Below are positions 52,146-62,512 of a stretch of 64,000 nt of DNA, in pieces. The position numbers and the translations under genes are program-made. The stretch is from Chaetorhynchus papuensis (lineage: Eukaryota > Chordata > Aves > Passeriformes > Rhipiduridae). The notes under the pieces were generated by a model that saw nothing but the letters and a program-made list of their open reading frames with translations, had not been told where the DNA came from and made no database searches. How positions within the stretch are numbered: position 1 is the first letter of the stretch; each line of letters starts with the position of its first letter. The stretch covers positions 1 to 64,000 of the forward strand of contig VWYX01001371.1 of the NCBI GenBank assembly GCA_013396525.1, in the 5' to 3' direction.

Positions 52146-54559
52146 CTGTGCAGGGAGTTTTGGGGCCGTGAAAAAAAACAGCAGCGGGGCCGTTCCCTTT
52201 TGCCGGGGTTCCTTCGGAAAAAAAAGCACGGCTCGACTGGCAGCGGGACCTGCCTCGTGTCCCCACCCTCCAGGAATTCATCATTTCAGTGAGAAGGACC
52301 TGCAGGCCCCCAAAAAAAACCCTCAGTCTGTGTATGGGACACCAAACCTTCACGCCCAAAAAAAAAAATCTGTGCTGTCCAGGTTGCAGGAAAGCCAAAA
52401 ACGTGCAGGGAAAGGCTCTGGATCTTCAAACGTCTCACACTGAAAATAACTAAAAAAAAAAATACTGCAATTCCAGTTATAAGCATTTGTAAATTCAAGA
52501 AAAAAAATTTTTTGTGAAGCTGCAGACCAGTCTCTTTTAGTGCCATAAAAAAAAAAAACTCCCCTGCTTTAACTTATTTATTAAAAAAAAAAAAAAAAAA
52601 AAAATCCCCAAGATTATTGCTTTCAAGTGGTACTGTGTTTAAAAAAAAATGATAATTTAGTGGGGAAAAAAAGGTCATTTTTAGTGGTGTTTAGGAGCAT
52701 TTTTCTCTTCCTCAAGCACTTAAAAAAGCCTGAAAAAAAAAACCTCCCTTGCTGGCTGGAGCCCTGGATGCTGCACACGGTAAAAAAAAGTGACCCACCA
52801 CTCAGGAGCCCAGCACAGACACTGGCAGAAAAAAAACAAAGTCCTGCCCTGGCTGAGGAGGAGAGCAGTGCCCACAAAAAAAAGCTACCCAAGGCCTGGG
52901 AAAACACAGGAGAAGGGGAGAGAAAAAAAATGCGAGGGTCTCTGTGACCTTCTCCAGCTGACAGAGCCTAAAAAAAAACACCCTTCAACCCACCTGACAC
53001 CTCCCAGTCTGCTTAAAAAAAAAACAGACTTCGATGCCACTCCCACTCCACCCCCAAACCTGCAAAAAAAAGAAGCCCCACCATGTGCAGGACTCGGGTC
53101 CCAGTTCCCGAAAAAAAAACCCACCCCTGTTCCACAGCACGGAAACTCTGCTGGCATAAAAAAAAGCGAGCATGTCACAGGTCGAGGCATTTCTCCTTCT
53201 GTTCAAAAAAAATCCCATGAAACAGCACTCTGGCTGTGAATTTTAACTTTAAAAAAAAATATGGCTTCAGGGGATTTTTCATCCCTTTGCCTCCAGCTAA
53301 AAAAAAAAATTAAGGGCTCCATAAGATCACCATCTCCCAGTCAAAAAAAAAAATGTGACGCCTGGAAGCATCAGCTGTGTGATTCCATGACTAAAAAAAA
53401 GGCAGCTCCTCGAGACCTTGGGTTTTTAAATGGGAATCTAAAAAAAACCTGCCCCGGTGCTGAGCTCTGATTCCTGCTTCCCTTGTAAAAAAAATTCTGC
53501 AGCTCCCAGGGAGCACGGTCACACCAAACCCAAAAAAAAAACAAGTAATTGGTACTTGGCAAACCCAGCAACGATTAATAAAAAAAAAAAATAAAAATAT
53601 ATTAATCTACTATCACTAACCTAATGTAAAAAAAATCCAATGACCCTGGCAGGAATTAGCAAAACTGCTGTAAAAAAAAAAAAAGCCCGAGAAATGTATT
53701 ACATATACCAAGAGCTATAAAAAAAAAAAACTAAGCCCCCTAAATCGCAGCCCTTTCCCCCAGAGACGAAAAAAAAAGCCCTTACATAAGGACAGAACAC
53801 CTACGGACATGGGCCAAAAAAAAGGCTGTGCTCGGGGAACTCATGAGAATCCATTCCCATGTAAAAAAAATGGATCCACACCTTCCCACGGACAGCACAG
53901 CCAGGAGATAAAAAAAAATAAACCCGAACCACACTCATGGTTTGCATAAACCCCTCAAAAAAAAACTGCATAGATTGCAGCGATGGAACCGAAACATTCT
54001 GCTAAAAAAAATGCAGGATTGTTTATTGTTCCGATGATTTATTTAAAGGCAAAAAAAAAAAGGAGGATAAATACATCCAGCAACAAAATCAACAGAAAAA
54101 AAAAAAGAGGGATTCAGGGTGGGCACGGGCTTGATTGACTAAATAAAAAAAAGAAACCTGAACCTCCAGCCTGGAATCAATGCGAGCAATCAAAAAAAAA
54201 CAGCACATCAGCTGCGATGATTAACACCCTTATTTTTCAAAAAAAAACTTGATATGCATTTATAAGGATGAAACACGACATTCCGAAAAAAAAAGCAAGT
54301 TACATGGGTGGCTCTGCCTCGCAAAGCCCGGCAAAAAAAAATTACCGGGGAAGCAAAACCTTTGTACACGACTACTTCAAAAAAAAAAGAAAGCTGCATA
54401 ATTAGAAAATGTCATCTGCTGCACCCGGAACGCCTGGTTTTGCCTCCCCCCCAGCCCGCTACATGCACAAACAAAAAAAAATAATATTTCCCCCCCCCCC
54501 ACCGCCAGCCCGGCACATTAAAAAAAAACCGTAGCGAAGCTCCTGCTGCAGCAACTTCT

Positions 54560-54990
54560 GCACTGCATCATTCACCTACCTCTGACTTCATTGTTCCGCG
54601 GGCCGTGAATAAATAAAAAAAAACATCCAGGTGGGGCTGTCACAGTTTCCCTTTGCGGCGGAAAAAAAACGAGAGCCCCGGCGGGCGCTGCCGGGGGCTG
54701 GGGCTGGAAAAAAAAATGGAGCCGGGGCTGGAGCCGGGCAGCGCAGGGCTGGGGGAAAAAAAAGCTGCTGTGCTGCTCAGCACATTTGCCGAGCATGGTG
54801 CGAAAAAAAAGCCCCATCGGCAGCCCCAGCCCCGGCTGCGGGCACAGCCAAAAAAAACTGTGCGGGAACAGCCGCACTGCAAGGTCAGTGCCCCGCAAAA
54901 AAAACAGCGCCGGCAGCGGATGGAGCGCTACCGAGGTGATGCTAAAAAAAATGCTGCTGCCGCTGCTGCTGCCCGTGCCTCCCCACAAGT
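54560..54990. promoter_or_regulatory. GC- and CpG-rich patch, possible distal promoter
   Basis: Between the A8 blocks this stretch is rich in GC and CpG (CCGCGGGCC, GGCGGGCGCTGCCGGGGGCT, GGAGCCGGGCAGCGCAGGGC), unlike the sequence on both sides. It lies about 30 kb upstream of the IQSEC1 first exon. It could be the promoter of a longer IQSEC1 transcript or of an unknown gene. No exon can be defined because bases are lost at regular intervals. Confidence 0.4.
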
Positions 54991-55330
54991 AAAAAAAATC
55001 CTAATTTCCCTGCTAATTCCCAGGTAATGTTCGCCTCAAAAAAAAGCTCAGCCCAAAATGGAGTATTAGCAGTATTATTATTAGAAAAAAAAAACTCGGA
55101 ATTGGGAACAAAACCGGCGGTGCAGAAGCAGCAAAATGCTGTAGAGTAACTTTCACGCCCAAGCAGAAATTGTTTTGTAAAAAAAATGTAATTTTATTCA
55201 TGATTATTTTTCCTCTGGATTATCCAAAAAAAAACCACTGAAGCAGGCAGAACGTTTATCAGCCCCTCCAAGAAAAAAAAGTATTCCTTGAACCTGCCCA
55301 TGGCCTTTGACAGCTTTTTAAAAAAAACTG

Positions 55331-55465
55331 GGAGGGCTGAGGGTGTGCAGTGAGCTGGCTGGGGCTCGGCGGAGGAAGGCACCCATCCTCCTCCCTGCTA
55401 GACCCCACAAGCTCCAAGGCTGACCTGTTTTACACTCTGGGAACCTCTCAGCACCTCTGAGTCAA
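55331..55465 (+). repeat. Dispersed repeat, copy 1 (unaffected copy)
   Basis: About 135 bases similar to 57491-57622 in the same orientation. Shared words include GTGCAGTGAGCTGGCTGGGG, CATCCTCCT and CACTCTGGGAAC. This copy lies in an island free of A8 blocks, so it shows the unmodified sequence. I do not recognise the family. Confidence 0.75.
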
Positions 55466-57490
55466 AAATGTACAGGTCAGGCTTCTCCTGCCTCCAGAGG
55501 AAACAACTTTCCCCCACCTCTTCTTTTCTGCAGAACCATCTCCTCTACCACTGAAACGCCTGCTCTGCGTTTGTGTTACTGGGGCAGCTTGAACCAAACC
55601 CAAAAAAAATCACTGCTGTTTCTGGGTGTAGGGCAGCCCAAAGGAGTTAAAAAAAAAAAATCATGGGTTACATAAAAAAGCAACTCTGTTTGTGCAAAAA
55701 AAAGTCAAACTTGAGCTAAGTTTCCACGTGTGCTCTCTAGCAAAAAAAAAGCACAGACTCTTCCAATGATGCTAACCAGTTGTCGTGGTAAAAAAAACAG
55801 CAAAGTACACACACGTAAAGAAAAAAGAAAACCAGGAAAAAAAAAACCAACTACCAGATCTTTTCCACTTTCGCAGAGGAATCCCCTGAAAAGGAAATTT
55901 TTTGAGCAAAAATTTTTCCACTACTTGTATGGAGCTTTGCAAATGTGGTGGCAGGTCAGGGGCTTGATATAACCCACAGAAATAGCATCTCAAGTACTGC
56001 ATGCAGCTTCTCCTACCTGTCGGACATCTGTGCAGCACGTGTGATGATGGAATCTGACTGCACAACCCTACTGACTGCATTTAGCCAGAGGTAGGGAAGT
56101 GCCCCTGTCCCTGTCTGGGACGGAAATACCACGAGTTCAGCTGGGCTGAGCTCAGAGCCCAAGGCTTTTCCAGCCCTTTTCTCAGATCTGAGAAGGGGTT
56201 CCTGTGTACTGCTTCAGTTCTTGCTCACCAGACTCCTGTGATGATAAAATTCGCTGTGTAAAAAAAAGCTCCGTTAGTTTTCTGGGCTGGCATTACTCAT
56301 GGTGACTTTCAAAGTAACTGAAAGTTACTGGAAGCTCTTCCAGGGACTGGGGAAAAAAAAAGAAGTGGGACTTGGGACAGACAGACACGGAGTTCCCCTT
56401 AAAAAAAACCCTCCCCAGGTGCCTGGTGACCAGGGGCTGCACCAGGCTGCCAGTCCCAAACCCCCTGTACCAAGCCCCATGTCATGGGCTGGCTCTTCCC
56501 TCTCCTTCCCTAATTTTTGTCCTGGTCCCTCCTCACGCTCAGGAAATCCTTCCAGTTTGCTGTCTCGGGGACCTGCTCCTTCCCACACCCCTCCCATCAC
56601 GCCAGGCTCTCAGTTCTCCTCTGCAGGGGCACACAAAAAAAAAGTTTTTAGGAGTCACAGGGTATTTTTCATCCCTTTAGGGAAAAAAAACATGTCACCC
56701 CATTTTAGGAGAAATAGGGTGTTCCAAGGGCCTGGGAGCTGAGGTGTGTTTGGGACAAAGCCTCGGGCAGCCAGGTAAAAAAAATGCAGGGCCGTGGCCA
56801 CGAGCAGCCTGTGCTCCAGCACGAAAAAAAAGCCACACAAAACCAGCAGGGAAGGGAAATACAGAACCACAAAAAAAACAGGAGCAGCCCTGTGTGCTGG
56901 GCTCCCATCTCCTCATCAAAAAAAAGCATTCCAGGACCTGTCTCCCGTGTCCCTGCGTGAGGGCAAAAAAAAATGACAGCGTGTCCAGAGAGACACTTGT
57001 GCACAGACGTGAAAAAAAACAGGTTCCCTCCTCCATCCTGGCCACGGATCTGTCACTGAAAAAAAAAGAGCTCTCCCTTCCAGGGTTCAAGGTCAAAACA
57101 CGCCCAAAAAAAAATCTCAGCCATCTTCCCAGTGTCTGAGGCACCTCCTGCAAAAAAAAACTCTGCCTCTGGAACGGCTTTCCAGAAAAGAGGGGGGAAA
57201 AAAAAAAGAAAAAAATCCCCCCAAAAATCGGAGTGTGCTGCCTCTCAAAAAAAAGAGAGCTACCAATCCACACCAGAGGTCCTTACAAGCCTGCTTCAGC
57301 TTCCCCTGAGGAAAAACTGGAGATGATTTTCACTGCCTTCAAAAAAAAACTTCTGAGATTTTCAATGCAAAGATGCTGAACAAGTGCAAAAAAAAATTGA
57401 AATGCACATTGGTGAGAGCAGTTTCTGTCACTGTAAAAAAAATTAGAATAAAACCCAAGAGCATCAAGGCTGCATGCTTCAAAAAAAAAT

Positions 57491-57622
57491 GGAGTGAGGG
57501 TGTGTGCAGTGAGCTGGCTGGGGCCGACAAAAAAAAGACATCCATCCTCCTGCTCCCTCAGACCCCCGAGCTGCAAACCTGGTCCCTTTTTCACTCTGGG
57601 AACAGCTTGGTTCCTTTGCGTT
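57491..57622 (+). repeat. Dispersed repeat, copy 2 (overwritten copy)
   Basis: The partner of the copy at 55331. Between GGGGC and CATCCTCCT both copies have 18 bases. Here eight of them are the A8 block at 57529-57536, while copy 1 has ordinary mixed sequence. The equal length shows replacement, not insertion. Confidence 0.75.
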
Positions 57623-58849
57623 AAAAAAAATGCACTGCTGAAGCTGTTTGGGGAGATGGAGGAGGTCATAAAAAAAAAAGAGCTGATTCACCTCTCCTGA
57701 TGTTTTCATCCTGAAGAAAAAAAATAATTCCGTGGGCTCAGCCTGTTTGGAAGCACATCACATAAAAAAAAATGTCACCACGAGGATTTTGACCTTCAGA
57801 GGCAGAAAACAAAAAAAAGTGGAGCTCAGACACCTGGGATGGGGCACGGGGACACGGAAAAAAAAGTCAGAGAGTGAGGAGTCCCAAAAGGGCTCTGCGG
57901 TCCCAAAAAAAAGAGCGTTTGCAGAAATCCTGATAAAAGTTGTGGGAATGAAAAAAAAATGGCTGGTTTGTTTGAAACAGTGTCATCTGCACCTTTCAAA
58001 AAAAAAAAAAGTCCAGCACCTTCTCAGGGGAGTTCTCCCTCAAAGAAAAAAAAAAAGCAGACAAAGCTCAACACCACGTAATTCTGACCTCGAAAAAAAA
58101 TACCTCTGGAAACGCAGGGAAATGCTAACAAGCATTTGTAAAAAAAACCCTGGTCCTAAAGCAGACCCACAGACAAGACAAAAGTGAAAAAAAACTTTGC
58201 CTGGACTGGCTGCAGATTGCAAACTGCAGCTAAAAGGGCATCAGTCTGCAACGTGCTTCATTCCTGCAGCCTGTGCACAGAAAAAAAACTGCTGCCTGCC
58301 ACTTCCAGGAGAGTGGAATGTGCTGATAAAAAAAATTGGTTCTGTGTAGCCACTGAACAAAGCCCCCACTCGAGAAAAAAAAGCCCTGCCTCAGGCAGAG
58401 CACACGGCCCATGTATTTCATAAAAAAAAAGCCCGAGGAAACAATCCCGAGCTCTCCCCCGACAGGAAAAAAAAAAGTGACAGCACTGCCTTGTCTCCAA
58501 GCAGCTGGAGAGCCGAAAAAAAACTGTGCCATCGCTGACCAAGCCATTCCAACAACCACTGCAAAAAAAAGGAAGCCTCAGTCTTGGACATCAGACCACG
58601 GTCGGACATAAAAAAAATTGTCCAGGACAACTGAGTGCAACCCAGAGCAAAACCACTCCAGCTCAGCCTGTCAAATTTAGCACCTCAGTGCCTGCAGTTC
58701 CCCGGGCTGGGATGGATTTAACACCCTGGTGGTGAAGGGTGAGGAGTCCTGGCTCCAGTGCCTGACCAGGATGTTCCTCTAGCCCACAAAAGCAACTAAA
58801 AAAAATCTTGGCACCTTCATGAATTCAGGAAACCTTCCCTGTATAAAAA

Positions 58850-58945
58850 AAAAGGAATATATAAGCATATTCATAAAAGCATAAGCATATTAAAAAAAAC
58901 ATAAGAATATTAATAAAATAAGCATATTAATAAAAGCAAAAAAAA
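58850..58945 (+). repeat. AT-rich tandem repeat (ATAAGCATATTAATAAAAGC type)
   Basis: About four imperfect units of roughly 20 bases built from ATAAGCATATTAATAAAAGC, partly overwritten by the A8 blocks at 58892 and 58939. The original unit count cannot be read reliably. Confidence 0.65.
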
Positions 58946-60572
58946 ACAAGCAAATGTTACCTGCTGGGTGAAATTACAATTACAAAAAAAAAAAGTTATA
59001 GGGGTCAAAATGAATTCACTCTTGAAGAGTAATTTATTTTCACTACGACTTTTTCACCATAATCTCACAGGATTTAATTAAAAAAAAAAATTCAATGCAA
59101 TTTTTTTTCATTCTGGACTGCTGACTAAAAAAAAAGAGCTGAAGGTAACATCTCCGTGCTGTCACCTGCAGCGAAAAAAAAGTCACCTTTAGAATAATGC
59201 CCAGGCAAGTGGTGAGAAATAAAAAAAAACGAGGCTGGGAATGAGAGGACAGACAGCAGCCTCAGCTAAAAAAAAGGCAGTAATTTAGCACCAGCAATGG
59301 AGATAGGCAAGAACAAAAAAAAAGATGATTTCATTGCTGCTCTCTGTGGAAACAGCGATGAAAAAAAAAGCTGACACCTTCCAGCTCGACTGCAAAGAGG
59401 AGAAACTGAAAAAAAATGAAACTGAGCTCAGCCAGGGCTGGGCTCCATGAAAACTAAAAAAAACATTTTCCTCCTGGCTACTTTAGTGACAGAACAGCAG
59501 TGAAAAAAAAGGGCTGTGGGGGCAGCTGCACTCAGAGGTTGGAGCTGTGCTGCTGGAGGTCCCTTTGTACCTTGGTGTCCCCTCCCGAGGTTTGAGAAAA
59601 AAAATTAGTGCAACCTGCTCTGCAGACAAGGACTCTGGTGCTGCTGTGACACCTGGAGTGGCATAAAACATTGCACACTGCAGAGAACGAAAAAAAAACC
59701 ACCAGAGCACTGACCGAGGGAGGGGCAGCAGCCCTCAAAAAAAAATGCGTTTCACAGCTGGGGAACCTGAGGCCAAAAAAAAAGAAAAAAAACAAGAATT
59801 TGGGTTAGAAATGGAGAATCACTGCACACCCCGTTAATTCATTAAAAATAAACCCCAAACAAGTGGCGTCTATTCAAAAAAAAAAAAGCCTGAGCAGTGA
59901 CAGTGAATAATCCCGGGGCTGGCTGAAAAAAAAGCCCTGCTCTCCTCCTGCAGGTCAATAACTACACCTCAGAAAAAAAACCTGCCTGCAGCACGTGCTG
60001 AGGGTGACCTGGGGCATTTAAAAAAAATGAGAACGATCCCTAATCCCTTTGTCTGGAATGCTGTTCAAAAAAAAGAGAGGAGACCCATTTGTTTGTAGGT
60101 AGAGCCGTCGCTTAAAAAAAACAGGGGCTGTCACAGGCTCCTGGAACATCACATCACTGCAAAAAAAAGGACTCTTTTTGTCACTCTGCTGTCGTTTATT
60201 TGATGAAAAAAAAAACCTTTAGTGGAGGCAGCCTCAACCACGTTCTCCTTATTTAAAAAAAAGAAGTTTAATTGCTGGCAGGGCCCACATTGAGGGGGGG
60301 AAAAAAAAAATGAGGATGAGCCCGACTGCAGTCACTGCACTCCAAAATAAAAAAAATCATAACCAAACCAACCCGCCCGGGAGCAACACAGCCCTAAAAA
60401 AAATGGGGGAAAGAACATTTGAAGGCTGAAGCAGATTCGGATAAAAAAAAAAATATATTTAAAGAAATGCATCAAAGAGTCGGCTGGTAAAAAAAAAAGT
60501 GTGGTGTAAACTGGGATCTGATGGAAGAAAAAAGCTAAAAAAAATGAGGGTGGTAAAACATGGGAACATGAA

Positions 60573-60704
60573 GTGCCCAAGGCAAAAAAAAACAGGGCTG
60601 GGAGCAGCCTGGGACAGTGGGAGGTGTCCCAAAAAAAAGCACAGGTGGCACTGGATGGGCTTTAAGGTCCCTCCCAAAAAAAAAAATTCCAGGATTCTGT
60701 GATT
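60573..60704 (+). mobile_element. CR1 LINE 3' tail, overwritten at three lattice sites
   Basis: GTGCCCAAGGC, GGAGCAGCCTGGGACAGTGG, GGCACTGGATGGGCTTTAAG and a GATTCTGTGATT end identify the 3' tail of a CR1. A8 blocks at 60584, 60631 and 60678 replace stretches that CR1 relatives carry. The run at 60676-60686 is 11 A's where CR1 tails normally read AACCCAAACCA, exactly 11 bases. Confidence 0.88.
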
Positions 60705-60967
60705 TAGGTACTTGCATCGGGCTTAAAAAAAACAGAAATTGTTTCTAAATATCCAAGTCTTCTGCAAGGGTAAAAAAAATCTTACTTGGCTGATTCTACT
60801 TAGATCTTTCTTCTTGACAAAAAAAACCCTCAGCAAACCCTTCCTCACTCATCCACGCTCCATATAAAAAAAAAAAGACGGGCACTTTATGAATTTGGGC
60901 GGCTCCATGAACAAAAAAAACACCTCTGGCAGTGTTTTACATCTCAGAGCCCCTGACCTAAAAAAAA

Positions 60968-61758
60968 GCAGGTCCCAGCCCCCCCCTGTGCCCCCTCCCT
61001 GCCGAGCTCATTGACCCCAAAGCCCCGGGGGATGCTGCACTTGGCACGGAGCCCTCGCCAGCCCCGCTGCCCCTGGGCTCTCACAGGACCCTTCCCTGTC
61101 ACTCTGCATTTGCTCCTGGCTCCTCTCCCTCCTCCCCAGGGCTCGGGGAAGGCTCTCAGCAGCTTTCCTCTCACGTTCTGCACCTGAAGTGCTTCCCAGA
61201 ATTAAAGCTGCTCCTGCTGTTCCCGATTTCCTTCGCACTCCTTCCACCCAAACCTGGCAGCTGCATTTTGGAATATCCCGATCACGGTTATGTTTTATTT
61301 CCTTATTGAAGCTCTGCTTCAGCTGCACCGTGAGGTGCTTCCAACACCAGGTGAGTCAGGCAAACCCTCTCATGTCTTGCTTAGATAAGGAGGCCACTTG
61401 CACATGGCTGTTCCCTCAAGGAAACAAGGGGAATTTGATCCTTTTTCCCAGTGTCCAGTTATTTCATGTTTGCCTTTTTTCTCTTCTACACTTGTGGCGA
61501 CAAAAGAGCAAAATCTCGATTTAATTTTTTAAGACTTCTCCATATTTAACTACAGTTTGTTAAGGCTTCCCAGCACAGACTGTTCATTTGTATCTCCTCA
61601 GAACTGGTCCAAAATGCAAGTCACAGAAAATCATCTGGAGGACCTGCAGCCCATGAATATACAGTCGTGACTGATATAAAATTTTAATACTTGACTGTGA
61701 CTAAATGAGATAAGCGTATTACAAAGAAAGAGGTTCATAATAAAATTCATTTTCCAAG
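60968..61758. other. Largest island without A8 blocks
   Basis: Sixteen consecutive lattice sites (61007 to 61712) carry normal sequence. The first half is GC-rich and the second AT-rich. I see no supportable exon: a plus-strand frame near 61189-61524 and minus-strand frames show no similarity I recognise. This island is the best place to compare with another assembly, since its bases appear genuine. Confidence 0.8.
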
Positions 61759-62049
61759 AAAAAAAATGCAAAAAGCAGCTCATCTCTTTCACACAGGCAA
61801 CAGCAAAAAAAAATGAAAAAAAAGGTTTTGAATCTGAATCATTGGGATTTGCAAAAAAAATTGTTGAGATTTTCAGCCTGTTTTTGTTTTAAACTAATTA
61901 AAAAAAAAAAGGAGGCTCAGATGCAGAACAGCCCAAAGGAAAAAAAAAAAAAAAGAAAATATTGGCCTACAATGAAAAGGAAATTGAAGTTTAAAAAAAA
62001 ATTTTCTTTGTTCTTACAAAGAACAATTGGAACACAGGCAAAAAAAAAT

Positions 62050-62512
62050 GGGCTGTGCTCAGGTGAGACCCCACCTGCAGAGCTGCCAAAAAAAAGGGGC
62101 CCAGCACAGGAAGGACCTGGGGATGCTGCAGGGCAAAAAAAACTCTGCTCTGGAGCCAGGCTGGGAGAGCTGGGGGTGCTCACCTGGAGAAGAGAAGGCT
62201 CCAGGGAGAGCTCAGAGCCCCTTGCAGGAAAAAAAAGGGCTCCAGGAGAGCTGGAGAGGGACTGGGGACAAGGGAAAAAAAAACAGGACACGGGGAATGG
62301 CTTCCCAGTGCCAGAGGGCAGGAAAAAAAAGGATCTTGGGAAGGAATTGTTCCCTGGGAGGGTGGGCAGAAAAAAAAACAGGGTGCCCAGAGCAGCTGTG
62401 GCTGCCCCTGCATCCCTGGCAGTGCCCAAGGCCAGGCTGGACATTGGGGCTTGGAGCAGCCTGAAAAAAAAGGAGGTGTCCCTGCCCATGGATGATCTGG
62501 CATTTCCCTTAA
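62050..62512 (+). mobile_element. CR1 LINE 3' part, overwritten at lattice sites
   Basis: A longer CR1 3' segment: GTGAGACCCCACCTGCAGAG, GGCCCAGCACAGGAAGGACC, CACCTGGAGAAGAGAAGGCT, a degenerate GGAATTGTTCCCTGGGAGGG stretch, CAGTGCCCAAGGCCAGGCTG and GGAGGTGTCCCTGCCCATGG. A8 blocks occur at 47-base steps, for example 62088, 62135, 62229 and 62464. Open frames through it, some over 150 codons on either strand, are not genes. Confidence 0.88.

Noticed and set aside
51138..52443. Long open frames of about 380-414 codons across the 752-N gap
   Set aside because: Most of their length is unknown bases. The known ends show no protein similarity.
54574..54591. Minus-strand ATG-AAG-TCA-GAG followed by GTAGGT as a coding first exon for IQSEC1
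   Set aside because: Joined to exon 2 it gives the wrong phase and an immediate TGA. It could only be a noncoding first exon.
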